From contig NC_039362.1 in the NCBI RefSeq assembly GCF_003573695.1, forward strand, positions 113,563,120 to 113,627,119: a DNA stretch of 64,000 nt. Direction: 5' to 3'. Shown here one piece after another: positions 1 to 11,110 of the stretch. The number at the start of each line of letters is the position of its first letter. The first letter of the stretch is position 1. A program made the translations under genes and the position numbers. The DNA comes from Papaver somniferum (taxonomy: Eukaryota > Streptophyta > Magnoliopsida > Ranunculales > Papaveraceae). The notes below the pieces were generated by a model. It saw only the letters and a program-made list of their open reading frames with translations. It searched no databases and was not told the origin of the DNA.

Positions 1-167
1 TTTCATTAGATTTATTTTGTTAGTAGCCTTTTGGGATTAGTTTTGAGTTATTATTTTCTCCCCTTTGGTTTATGGGGGGTCTTAGAGCCCATTTTTTGTA
101 ATTACTTGTAGTTACGTTTTTTTTCTTTAATAAACTATTGGACTTAGCAAAAAAAAAAAAAAAAAAA
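1..167 (+). mobile_element. LINE 3' end with poly(A) tail (truncated by window edge)
   Basis: This is the 3' untranslated end of a non-LTR retrotransposon. The sequence matches 53160-53303 closely (shared phrases around 'agttttgag', 'cccctttggttta' and 'ctattggacttagc') and ends in 19 A residues at 149-167. An AATAAA signal lies at 129-134, about 15 bases before the tail. Coding sequence would lie left of the window. The A-tail directly precedes unrelated sequence, as expected for a target-primed insertion. The target duplication cannot be tested because the 5' end is missing. Confidence 0.8.
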
Positions 168-197
168 CTGGCACAGCAATGATAATGGCTCTGCTGT
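168..197. other. short unassigned spacer
   Basis: Thirty bases lie between the LINE A-tail and the start of the D LTR. They contain 'ggctctgctgt', which does not match a primer binding site well. This end of the D copy is therefore read as its outer side rather than its internal junction. Confidence 0.3.
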
Positions 198-1552
198 TGT
201 GACAGTCCGGGTTTTCGGACTTCCATCGAATACACATTCGGGTTTGTGGATCGGGTCCGATCCAGCTAGCAAGTTCAAATTTCCGGACCACCACTTGTGT
301 AGGACCAGATTTTTTCGTTTTAAAAGATTTAACTAAACAAAATCAAAACTTCGAGATCAAATAAATATTACTAAATGAAGTGTGATATTACTTTTAAAAT
401 TGCAAAGTGTAAAATAAAAATTACATAATCACAAGTATCAAATCAAAACAAACCAACACCTCGATTTAACTCAAAACGCAATACCCAAATCCCCCGATAT
501 ATAATAATTTCTTTCACGCCTAGTCTTTCTCCATTCTCTGTGGAAAGGGAGGAAAAGGGGTGAGTAAGCCACGGTCCAGTAGAAAGTTTTCAAAAATAAT
601 AGAGTGCACTGAAAAACAAACAAATGCAACATATACAATAATTAAAACCATGCACGAAAATTCACAACAATACTTACGCCATTCTCAACCATAAATACAT
701 CAAATTTTCTTACTCAAAATCTTCAATCTCAAATTCTAGATCCTAAATATAGTTGTCACGGATACCACCCAACAGCTCCGAAGAACGACCTCTTGAGAGA
801 ATGCCAGCTGTCCTGGAGTTTCTGAAAGTTCAACAAACTTTTTTTTTTTTTTGTTCTTTCTCTTTTTTTTTTCTTCTTCAGAAACTACTTAATCAATTCC
901 GAAACTTCTTTTCTTTCCAAAATTTCTTAACAAATGTAAAATCAATTCACTAATCTATTAAATTCACTTTCACAACCAAAACTCAACAATTATGCGCTAA
1001 TATAATTTCTAGAATAATAAAGAAAGTGCATATGCAATTAGACAAGCAATAGGCGATATACGCAACAAAAATATTTCAAATTAGTGTACACGTATAAGAT
1101 AAAATGGTTGATTCTTAATATAAACATTTAAGATATTAAAAATAAAAGAAATCACACCTTACTTTTGTTTCAAAAAAAAAATACTATTGAAGGTGATGTT
1201 TTCTCTTTATTTCTTTTTGTAAACAAGTAAGACAAAATAGTAAAAACATAGAGAAAAATATCAAAACAAAGATTTAGAATAATTTAACAACAATTGTTAG
1301 TGGTTTGTACACAAAACTGCATCATTAAATCAATTTACACAAAACAAAACAAAAAACATGACTATTAACGTAGGATTAAAAATGAAATCAATATATGCTA
1401 AAATAGATTTTGATAACAGGTAGAAACCCCCTATGTTTTTAACAAATCCCAAACTCTTGAATCAATCCAAATTCAAACAAGGCATGCACAATTTCCAAGA
1501 ACAAGAAGGATTAATAGTTTAGGTTTTTCTTTTATTTTTTGGTTTTTTTTAT

Positions 1553-2535
1553 GGGTTCTGTTAACTTGTATACCCGTATACAAGTTAACATGAGTATTTT
1601 CGACCATTAGTTGCATAGAAAACAGAAATCAATTATTAAAATAATATTAACTTATTCTCTAAGATTGAGGTTGATGTTCCAATATTACCCTTAGAATTTT
1701 TTAATGAAAATTTCGAAAAACGAAGGCGCGGATATCACGAAAATTTTCTTCACGTTATCTCACTCTTCTTTCCTTTTCGTCTTCTTCTTTACCATTTTAC
1801 CATTTTTATAGCAGTGTAAAGCCTGAATCTTACCGTTTCAAATTAATTTAAATATTTAATGACTCTTGCCTTCTTCCGTTGATAAATCTTATCAAAAACT
1901 CAAAAACCCAGTAACAAATCAATATCCAGATTTTTTTTTTCTTTTTTAATTACTCTAATTGTTCTGAAATTGAATGAACAAATATTATACCCAATCTTAC
2001 AACATTAGAGCGAAATCATTAATTTCCCAAAGGTTGAACGAGCAAATTAAATGATGCCGATAGAAGATGAAGAAGAATTGCAGTCGTTAATTCTTTAATT
2101 TTTCCTAGGATTTTATCAAGGATTCAAGATAGATCTTGGTTTGTGAACAAAATTGATTTGAATGGAAATCAGTTAAAGGGTCATGTTATCAGTTTGTTTT
2201 TGATGGTGAAGGCTAAAGCAAAATTGGATCCTAAACTACTGATTCTTCGAAAGTTTTTTTATTAGATTTTAATGGAGTTTGAAAACCATAACAAATGTGA
2301 ACAGAGAAGAGAGATGGGTTAGGAGAAATGCCTAAATCGTGGCCGTACAATCTCATGTGGGGTCTATGGAAAAGGATAATAAAAAAAACGCCCTAAACAA
2401 CAAGGGTGCTTAATGGAAAAAATACAGTAGTTATTAGAAAAAGTTTTTTGATATCCAAGTTTACACAAAACTTACAATTCCGATACTGAATGTTGTATAA
2501 CCAAGAAAATACGAGTATACAAGATAAGAGAACCC
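1553..2535. mobile_element. non-autonomous Mutator-like element (983 bp)
   Basis: The insertion starts GGGTTCTGTTAACTTGTA and ends with the inverted counterpart GGGTTCTCTTATCTTGTA (read on the minus strand). This gives terminal inverted repeats of about 26 bp with a few mismatches. The flanks are TTTTTTTAT on the left (1544-1552) and TCTTTTTAT on the right (2536-2544), a 9-bp target duplication with one mismatch, which is the size typical of the Mutator superfamily. The homologous D LTR at about 13443-13480 lacks the insertion and serves as the empty site. No transposase-like ORF is visible, so the element would need a transposase in trans. Superfamily assignment is an inference from TIR and duplication size. 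Confidence 0.8.
1560..1589. repeat. perfect 30-bp palindrome in the element terminus
   Basis: GTTAACTTGTATAC and GTATACAAGTTAAC are 14-bp arms separated by CC, lying inside the left terminal inverted repeat of the Mutator-like element. The right terminus has only the outer half of this pattern. The site could form a hairpin or bind a dimeric protein. It is specific to this end. Confidence 0.85.
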
Positions 2536-2672
2536 TCTTTTTATTATTTAAAAAAAGTAAATAAAAAATAGAAGGAAAGAGAGATACAAGTGATGACTAA
2601 AAGTGTTTTGAGTTTTTGTGCTAAGAGACAAAAAAGAAGAAGCAAGTGACGGCTCATTTTTTTTTTAATTTT

Positions 2673-2789
2673 TGTTATAGGGCGTATGGCCCATGGATGT
2701 GCGGTCCATTAGATGACTAGGTTTATATGTATGTAATATCTAATGCCTCTTCAATAAGAAGTTCTTCTCCTTCTCTAATTGTTACCCCA
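2673..2789 (+). mobile_element. 5' LTR of Ale/Retrofit-type Copia element C
   Basis: This LTR begins TGTTATAGGGCGTATGGCCC and matches 10965-11110. The two end in 'aattgttac(c/t)cca', followed here by 'atatgttatcatgcacgaag', a primer-site-like stretch. It is about 30 bp shorter than the 3' LTR because it lacks the segment holding the TATA box (TATATAAA at 11028-11035). The right boundary is uncertain by about 3 bp. The candidate duplication around C (left ATTTT, right CTTTT if the LTR ends at 'aata') has one mismatch. Confidence 0.7.
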
Positions 2790-5169
2790 ATATGTTATCA
2801 TGCACGAAGCTGTACCGCAGAGGTATATGTGATCGATTAATTTTTTTTTTATTTTTTCTACATGGATGATTTACATCAACACAGTTATGCAATTATTGTC
2901 AAGCTACTGTTAAAATCGCTAGAATCAAATCAGATAAGTTGGATCTACTTTCTCCTATATTTTTTTTTCCTTTTCCTGTTTTTGATTTTTGCATATCCAA
3001 TATAATTGTATCTCTATATATTGGATTTATTAAATCCATGGTGAAAATTCATTTGAATTTCTGCTGTAGAAGTTATATCTATGATTACATTTATAATTTG
3101 ATTTGAATTTCTACTGTAGAAGGTATATCTATGATTACATTTTATATTAATGTATTTGTGTTTTGACGTTGAGATTGATTATACTTATGCCCCTGTTGCG
3201 TCGGTGGTAATCCATCAGGAAAAGAGGAAAGCATGTTCGTAATGCTCCCTGAAACGAAGAGTTTCTGTTCGTAATCCCCTGAAACGAAGAGTTTCTACTC
3301 GTGGAGAAAGAGGAATGTCTGGTCCGGATCACCCGGTCCAGTCCACCCGTTTGGTCCAGCTCAGACAGGTTTATCCCTATCTTGTTTTCTGTCCGGACCC
3401 GTTTCAGCTGTGCTTTGTTCCGGCTGTGCGCGAAGAACACTGTCCCGGTTCTGTCTATATAAAGGTGGAACCAAAGCTTGAGGTATGTAAAATTGAATAC
3501 TTGGTGGGATTATTTATTTGTTATTAGAACCTGTTTAGTTTTGTTCTTTTTGTCTTAAGACAAGTCCATATCATATAAACAATCAACTTAAATTATGATC
3601 GTTGATCATTAAGAGTTTTGGTTTTAGTGATATTTTGTTCTCTTGAATATGATATATTGGGTATAGTTGAATGATGCCTTTTGTTCAATTGGTTGTACCA
3701 ACTCGATTCCAATGTATTTATTTTGGGTTTAAAAGTACTTGGACCATTATTGCGTACTTGATATCGTCTCCCCAAATTTGAATGTTCTGTGGGATGTAAT
3801 CCACTTGCTCGACTATTAAAGAGTCGGTAGTTTCAAAAGATACATTGCAAATAAAATCACATGTATCCCAATTTTTTGTGGAAGAAATCACAAAAGGTGA
3901 TATGAGTCAGAAAATTTTCATTTCTCTACTTCATCCATCATACTAGTGAACCAGTATATGTTGAAGTATAACAACAAGAGAACTATCTTTAGTAATCTAT
4001 TCATCCTAAAGTAAGTGGTTCACATGTATAGTGAGATTCTCTTATCTTGTTGAGATAAATAAATTTCTCAAATTAAGCTAAATGTAGCAAAAATTGAAAA
4101 TGGAAAGAACTCCGAACTAATAAGGGTTAGACGTACCGACTTATATAAAGCATGTGAAAAGGGACATATATATCATGAGACAAAAATGTATTTTCCCCCT
4201 GGTAGTAATGACACCAATATATAGGTATCAACTAAACATGGGATGAGCTAAGATGTAATTCTAGCTCTTACCAAAAATTTGAGAATTTATCATCTTACTG
4301 GTATTGGTACAAGCGATGCGATGCGGGTACCATTGTAGCAACCAATTTTCATGAGAATGTCATACTTTAGACATCAACGTTAATGACAAGAAGAACTTTT
4401 TCTGGGCAATTGACTATTTAATTGAACTAGATCAGATGTCTGCGCTTATGGAATGAAAAGTACATCATTCCCACGAGACATAAATTCTCTAAAGCACTCG
4501 AGATATATCTGGATGAAACGTAACATATATCACTCAAAAGTAAATGAGTTGAATATGACTTTTGTTACGTAATAAGGCCACACCACTTACTAAATCTCTC
4601 AAGACTGAATGTTTAAGCTCAGTATGTACTAAGGGCTAATCACATCTTTTTAAGTGCAAAGGGTGTTCATGCGTGTACTATGACCTGCTTTTTTGGAAAC
4701 TTATAGTGAGAACAGATTTAATTGCATCTATAAATTATCTCTAATGAATGTGGAAGGAAGCATATTCTTAGAAAAATAATGTATCAATCCAGTGAATTGT
4801 AAATCACTGGAACTTGAATTACTGAATCCACAATAACACCAACAATGAACTGATTGGGATTGATTCATAGAGACTTTGACATAACCATAAGGCACATTGG
4901 TTGTGAGTACGATGTTCCGTTTTGAAAGTACTAACACGGACATCACTTCATTTGAGTGTACAAGACAATGAACTAATAGAATGTGAAGTTACGCATCTAT
5001 CACAATCAATGATTTCTAAAGTTACTAGATTTGCACTACCTCTCCCCATTATGCTTTGGAGTAAGAAAGCACGTCACTCATCTTACAAAGTCTTTCTTTA
5101 GTAAAACATGATTGAGACCATCCTTGTTTACTTAGATGCAAATGGTAAATAACTCATTCTCCAAAGAAA
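2790..5169 (+). mobile_element. degenerate leader and gag region of Copia element C
   Basis: This stretch lies between the 5' LTR and the integrase remnant of element C and should have held gag and the start of pol. I cannot recognise a Gag domain or a CCHC knuckle in any frame. Only short open frames occur, none convincing. A short direct repeat ('cctgaaacgaagagtttct') occurs at about 3248 and 3279. Decay or replacement of the 5' coding half is the likely explanation. Confidence 0.45.
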
Positions 5170-5173
5170 TAAA

Positions 5174-5835
5174 GTGTTGTTAGTGAACATATATCCATGC
5201 AGAATGCGGACCATTCAAGTGATTTATGGCTCTGATGGATTATTCGACGCATTGAATCTTTATTGCTCACAACAAACGATGCGCTTAATTTTTGTAAAAC
5301 TCCTAGCACATATTACACAATGCAAAGTGCAAAGGCTCACCACCCTTGTCAATGCTATAAAATTTATATCAAAAGGACTTGATGGTTATTGCGTATTTAA
5401 TAGGATCGATGCAGAGCATCCTATACCTCATGGTCTCGCAAAAGCTATCATCAAAGGTTACAGATGGTGCAAAAGGCATGGTTATGCGTACAAACCTACA
5501 TTTAACTGCTTGGGGAATATGCAATATTACACGCATCTTCACTTCTTCGTTTTAGAACCACAATTGGTCAACCATTATTTGCGTACCAGTTGGTAACTGG
5601 ATATAAGCCTGACATTTTGTGTTCTTACGTATTTTTGGTTGCACTATACATGTGCCCTTACGACTTCACATCATACTATGATGGGTCATCAAAATGATTA
5701 AGTGACTATGTTGGACAAGAATTTCCAACGATTATCCGCATTTTTAAACCTTTTGACAGGCGATCTCTCAACCACTGATTTGCGGATAATCACTCTAATG
5801 CGATAGTCTTCCCATCGTTAGGGGGAGACATGTAA
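5174..5835 (+). pseudogene. integrase remnant of Copia element C
   Basis: Fragments in several frames follow the order of an Ale/Retrofit-type integrase. They are a Cys-Gly-Pro-Phe-like segment near 5200, 'KLLAHI' near 5300, 'EHPIPHGLAKAIIKG' near 5415-5460 (corresponding to the EHP...NGLAE...IKR region with the catalytic Glu), and 'YVGQEFPTIIR' followed by 'FPSLGGD' near 5710-5830 (C-terminal region). In-frame stops and frameshifts separate the pieces, so no functional enzyme can be made. Lineage assignment rests on the FPSLGG-type tail and on the RT remnant downstream. Confidence 0.7.
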
Positions 5836-6185
5836 AAGTATTTTCCGAGGAACGACAGGAATGTCATGGTGTGTTCCCATTTTGTCTCATATAGACTCAT
5901 ATACTCCACAAATGGAAATGTGAAGTGAAGAACAATGATTATCGATTTTCGGAATGTACATTGATATCGCTAAAATGACGAGATCACACATACCAACTGC
6001 AAACGTTCCTGTATGGTTAAAAATCCTTAGTAAAGGATATGCACCGTAAACTATGGTGTTACAAATACACTTTGTGGAAGTGTGGTTGAGGTCGTGGCTC
6101 CATAAAGGAAGATGGACAGACCACTAGGTTCGATCAGTGTTCACCTAGAAAGGAAATAGGTGAGTTAGGCACAACTTAATTATAT
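5836..6185 (+). mobile_element. degenerate pol segment of element C left of the solo LTR
   Basis: This is decayed sequence between the integrase C-terminus and the solo LTR insertion. By position it is the integrase-RT linker. I see no motif I can name. Confidence 0.4.
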
Positions 6186-8543
6186 CATCTTGAAAAAGCG
6201 GGGGCATAACAACCACACCCAATATTTCGCTTAGCAATCTGTATGGACAAACTCCAATATACTTTCAAGAGAATCAATAAGACTCAATCTTAATAAAGTA
6301 TATCAAAGAGTTATATCTCTCTTTCTCGATTCAATTCTTACTCAAGCAAATAGAAATATATGAGTCTAATTGAATACAAGAGAAATGACTTGAACGGTAC
6401 CAAAGACCAATGTTCAAGGATCAATCAATTTCAATCAACAACCAAAGGCCTAATTTCCAATTGATTGATTCAAACGCACAACTTGTGATATTTCAACTAT
6501 ATAACAAAATATAATGCGGAATAGAAATAACACAGACACCATAATTTTGTTAACGACGAAACCGCAAATGCAGAAAAACCCCGGGACCTAGTCCAGATTG
6601 AACACCACACCGTATTAAGCCGCTATAGACACTAGCCTACTACAAACTAACTTCGGTCTGAACTTTAGTTGAACCCCAATCAATCTCACGCCGATTCAAG
6701 GTACAGTTGCGCTCCTTACGTCTCTGATCCCAACAGGATACTACGCACTTGATTCCCTTAGCTGATATCACCCACTACTAAGAGTTTCTACGACCCAAAG
6801 TCGAAGACTTTAATAAACAAATCTGTATCATACAGAAAAGTCTACAGAATAGATAAATCTGTCTCTCACAGATAAACCTACAAGTTTTTGTTCCATCTTT
6901 TGATAAATCAAGGTGAACAGAAACTAATTGATAACCCAGACTTATATTCCCGAAGAACAGCCTACTATTATCAATCACCTCACAATAATCTTAATCGACG
7001 CGGCGAAAGAAGATATTGTGGAATCACAAACGATGAGACGAATATGTTTGTGATTACTTTTCTATCCTTCCTATCGGAGATAAATATCTCAAGCCAATCG
7101 TTGCGGTTGTACTCAACACGATAGAATGAATAAGATCAGATCACACAACACCGAGAAAGTAGTATCGTTCTGGCTTCACAATCCCAATGAAATCTTTAAG
7201 TCGTTAACCTGGTTTTTATGAAGAAACCAATGGTTAAAGGAGAATCGACTCTATCTAATACAACTAGTATCACACAGGAGGTGTGGGGATTAGGTTTCCC
7301 AGTTGCTAGAGTTCTCCTTTCTATAGTCTTTCAAATCAGGATTTGCAATCAATGTTAGCTTGGTAACAAAGCATTCAATATTCACCGTTAGATGAAAACC
7401 TGATTATATTCAAGCTAATATATTTCAACCATTAGATCAAAAACTTAACTTGTTACACACAAAGGAAATGTACTAGTTTGGGTTTATGTAACCGTACCCA
7501 AACATGAACATTTGTTGGTTCAACAATAGTTAACCAATGGTTAGCCATATGAGCATTTTCATATCAACCATGTTCTTCTTCACCATAACTAGTTCAAATG
7601 ACACAAATGAACTAGTTAGAGAGTTGTTTAATTGCAAGGAAATCTTATGTAACTACACAAGACACAATCAAAGCAAAAACGATGTGATTCACTCGAATCA
7701 GTTCATGAACTATATAGCCACGGTTTGCATTTAGCATTCCTTAGTTAATATGAATAAGTTCACAAACAATCATATAACCAACTCAAGTTCGCAAACTTAG
7801 TTCGCGGACTTAAGTTCCCGGAAGGAGTTCACAAGCTCCAGCAGATATTCTCGGGTCAAGAACTTCCACCAGTTCGCGGACTTAGCTCACGCCACTATTC
7901 CGGTTCTCTTGATCAACAAAGTTCGCAAACTTTAGTTCAAGGAAAAAATACTTATAAATATGTGTGTTGCCACACAATGCTTATATCCATCATTGGTTAT
8001 ATAATCTAAACACTCATTTCAATCATTGAAACATTCTTAGAGGATGTTATTATATAGTTGTTATTCGCAAACTATTTTTCGTCAAAGTAAGCAATTTTAA
8101 AAATGATTGAAATGTATCATGACTTTCGTCACTAGGTAAAGATGAACTTGGCCAAATCAAAAGCTTACCAACACATATTTCGAGAAATAGATAGGAGAGA
8201 TAAACTCGGCTCGAAATATCAAATGTGTATAATCAAAGTCTATATAGCAAAATGACTTTTGCTCAAGATAGGAGATAAAGTAGATAGACTTTTTAGTGAT
8301 AGATAAGTTCAAGTCTCCACATACCTTTTAGTCGATGAAGATCCACCAGTTCCTTGAGTAGTCCTTCGTCTTGTATGATGATCGCCATGGAGTTCTTGAC
8401 CTCAATTACACTTTCTATCCTAGTCCGAGAGTTAGCTATAGTAGACTAGAAATAAAGACTTATAGTTTTGATCACTAACATTGACAAACATGCTTGAGAT
8501 AGCAACGCATGCGAGTTCGACCGAGCAATGCTCTAACACATCT
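6186..8543 (-). mobile_element. solo LTR, Sirevirus-like subfamily B1, with CATCT target duplication
   Basis: The LTR proper is 6191-8538. On the plus strand it reads TGAAAAAGCGGGGG ... CTCTAACA, so on its own strand it begins TGTTAGAGC and ends TCA. The flanks are CATCT at 6186-6190 and CATCT at 8539-8543, a perfect 5-bp duplication. No internal region or second LTR is present, so it is a solo LTR left by recombination between two LTRs. It is most similar to the LTR at 15011-17375. It sits inside the pol region of element C and so is younger than C. Small open frames inside it are not genes. Confidence 0.93.
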
Positions 8544-9860
8544 AAAATCATCTCATAAGATTGTTATCTGAATATGTCCATGAATCAAATGGGAGGACGC
8601 TCCGAAGTTTTAAATGATTCTAGAGAACAATGAAATCCTGGCGGTTTATGAGAATGCACATGAGTCAATGGAAGGATCATGCGTGCGCAGTGATGATATA
8701 ATCCTAAATAGTTGCTCCAAAAATAGAGCACAATGAGATCATACCATGCTTTATTTTGATTAATTTCAAATAAAGAACATATTTGGCCTACACAATCCAG
8801 GCAGAACTTAGTTCTTTGACAAATATACGGGTATTTGTTGTGGTAGTGCTAACCAACCAAGTGTAAAGCCCATGGGACATATGTTTTTATTTGTCACAAA
8901 GTGCAGTGAGAAGAATGAGGTCTTAAAGTATAAAGAATCGCCTTGTGGCGCGAGGTTTCCCACAAGCCCATGGATCGGTTACTTTTTTGAACATCATAAT
9001 GTTCGGTTAATTAGTTTGCTTGGTAGCTTCAAAAGAACTTGAAACATAGTAGATGTGGTTATATCTCTGGAGATTTAGAATCAAAGATATTTGCAAAAGT
9101 GCATGATGGCCTTTCTTCTTCCCAAGTCGAATGACTCTAAACCACAGAGTGTGTTTGCAGTTACACTGGAACACTCATTGCTTTAAACAATCAGGCAGAT
9201 GTGGTATACCCTTCTAAGTGACTATTTGATTGGGAAGGGATAACCAACTAAGGTTTTGTGCCATGTGTATTAATAAGCTCCTGATTCAGAATTATAGCTA
9301 TATATGTCGACGGTATGGACATGATAAGTACTTTTAATGGAATAAGAGATCTTACAAGCTATTTAAAATCTGAATTTGAGATGAAAATATGGGGAAAGCT
9401 AGACCGAATACTGAGCTTGTGGTATATCATTCCACCAGTTTGCATATGTCTAAAGTTGTTAGTAAATTTAATAAAGACATGCATCCTGATAGCACTCTCA
9501 TGATTAGTCGAGGTTCAAATGTAAGTAAGTGACCATTTTGTCTAAAGGAAGATGATGAAATGTATTGGGGATGAAATTCCCATATCTAAGTACAATATAC
9601 GCATTGTTGTACTTAGTATAGTAATGTCATCGATTAAATTTTACATCCTCAGGGAACTTGTTAGCTAGATATAGCTCAACGTCAACGCAACATCATTGGA
9701 ATTGTACAATGAATGTAATCATGTACTTAAAAGTAACCATTGACATGAGTTTGTTTTATCCCCGCAAATACATAAAAAGGAATGCTAAAGGAATTGCAAT
9801 CCAAAGGTTGTTGATTATGAAGGAACAATAATCTCTTCTCCAACAAAAGTAATCAGGGGG
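8544..9860 (+). pseudogene. reverse transcriptase/RNase H remnant of Copia element C
   Basis: Frame-by-frame reading gives an ordered series of Copia RT segments: 'VKPMGHMFLFV' and 'EKNEVLKYKE' near 8862-8940, 'TIRQMWYTLLSDYLI' near 9187-9235, 'LTSYLKSEFEMK' near 9351-9380, 'FPYLSTIYALLYLV' near 9580-9620, and 'GNLLARYSS' followed by 'HHWN' near 9654-9705. These correspond to the finger, palm and connection parts of Ale/Retrofit RT. The YVDD box is not recognisable. Multiple stops and frameshifts show it is dead. The reading resumes across the solo LTR, which confirms that the LTR inserted into this gene. Confidence 0.75.
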
Positions 9861-10964
9861 AGATACGGTAGACTATTTTCTAAGTCATTACCGATCTTCA
9901 GTTTCGAAAAGTACATGATTAAAGGAACTGTCTGGAACAACTCTGTCACGGGAAGATGCCGACATCAGGGGGGAGATCCAAGGATATGATGTCGACATAT
10001 TTTACTTCGAAATTGAAGATGTGTGTACTCTTTTTCCCTTCGATCGAGAATAGTTTTTCCCAAAGGGTATTGTTACTCGACAAGGTTTTTAGCGAGACAA
10101 TAATAAAAACATCAAGTATGTTGAACGTTGAAGACATAAAGATCGCGTTGATATTACTGAAAATATCTGAATCAAAGAAATGAAACGTGATAGTATGTTA
10201 AGCAACGTAACTTAAAGAATCAACAACATGGTCTTATAAACATTCAAGTCACCAAAGTAAAGTGTGATAAACTCCTTTTGACCGCATTAGACTAATGAAA
10301 ATTTCTTGACATCAGGGGGGCATCTAACGGTGTGTTGCACTATTTTCCTTCACCGAGGTTGCTTTTTCCCATATGGTTTTGTTACTCGGCACGGTTTTTA
10401 ATGAGACAACAACAAACACCGGGAATGTAGTTTCCCATATAAGGCTATTGTTTTTACCACGAGGATTTTATTCCTTAAGAATTGTGAAGCAACTAGTCCA
10501 CATCAATAGAGCAAAGTGATCATCTGCAACGAATCACCTTTACTTGCATCTGTCACATTATACTCTTTTCCCTTCATCAAGGTTTTGATGAGGCAACATA
10601 TTCAAGTTTAATTATGTTCTAAGTTTGCTTAATATTGTACTCCTTTTCTTTAGTTCAGGTTTTGTCCTTCTAGGTTTTCTTGGTGAAGTTTTAACGAGGC
10701 AATTAACTTAGACTAGTCGGTCTTTGAAGATGGTACAAATGTGAAGTACTACATGTTGAATACGAGATAACATGTGAAGTACTACATGTGAAGAGCTGTA
10801 CCAAGGTTTTGTCCCACTGGGTTTTTCCTTGTCAAAGTTTTAATGAGGCAATTGATTTCGGCACAAGACATCAAGGAGAGATCGACATTTGAAGAACTAC
10901 ATTCAAAGTAATATATGTGAAGTACTATGTATAAAGCTTTGTTATTGAACCGCACAAGGGGAAG
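9861..10964 (+). mobile_element. 3' non-coding region of element C with degenerate repeats and polypurine tract
   Basis: This region holds repeated blocks built on 'ttttcccttc...', 'ggttttgttactcg' and 'aaggtttttaa(c/t)gag(a/g)caa' at about 10028-10100, 10337-10410, 10560-10600, 10640-10700 and 10800-10855. Such blocks are characteristic of the 3' end of Ale/Retrofit-type elements. Purine-rich 'cagggggga'-like stretches occur at about 9966 and 10313. The tract 'caaggggaag' lies immediately before the 3' LTR at 10965. Open frames in the repeats arise from their composition. Confidence 0.6.
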
Positions 10965-11110
10965 TGTTATAGGGCCTATGGCCCATGGATGTGCGGTCCA
11001 TTAGATGACTAGGTTTTCCCTTTCCTGTATATAAAGAGCATTATATGTACGTAATATCTAATGCCTCTTTATCAATAAGAAATTCTTCTCCTTCTCTAAT
11101 TGTTACTCCA
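10965..11110 (+). mobile_element. 3' LTR of Copia element C
   Basis: It begins TGTTATAGGGCCTATGGCCC right after the purine tract and matches 2673-2789. It contains a TATA box (TATATAAA, 11028-11035) absent from the 5' copy. Its end is placed at 'actcca', with 2-3 bp uncertainty. It is followed by sequence attributed to the interrupted D element. Confidence 0.75.
11028..11035 (+). promoter_or_regulatory. TATA box of the element C 3' LTR
   Basis: TATATAAA is preceded by a pyrimidine-rich 'ttttccctttcctg' and followed by 'gagcatt'. It is the expected core promoter of this small LTR. The 5' LTR has lost the segment, so only the 3' copy keeps it. Confidence 0.6.

Larger units (their letters stand above)
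198..2672 (-). mobile_element. D-family LTR, copy 1 (probably 3' LTR), interrupted by a Mutator-like insertion
   Basis: About 1.49 kb of sequence (198-1552 plus 2536-2672) aligns colinearly with 12124-13613. Both begin TGTGACAG followed by a C/G-rich stretch and share 'gatccagctagcaagttc'. The second copy is preceded by a tRNA-Met type primer site read on the minus strand, so the repeats are read as LTRs of a minus-strand Gypsy-like element; the TGTGACAG...CTGTCACA ends resemble Tekay-type chromoviruses, but no coding domain confirms this. The copy is split by a 983-bp insertion at 1553-2535 and broken again at 2673 by Copia element C. Its far end could not be placed, because copy 2 stops at a LINE. 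Confidence 0.65.

Noticed and set aside
9956..10183. 75-codon ORF in the 3' region of element C
   Set aside because: The sequence matches the repeated non-coding blocks typical of this Copia type. The frame is not shared among the block copies.
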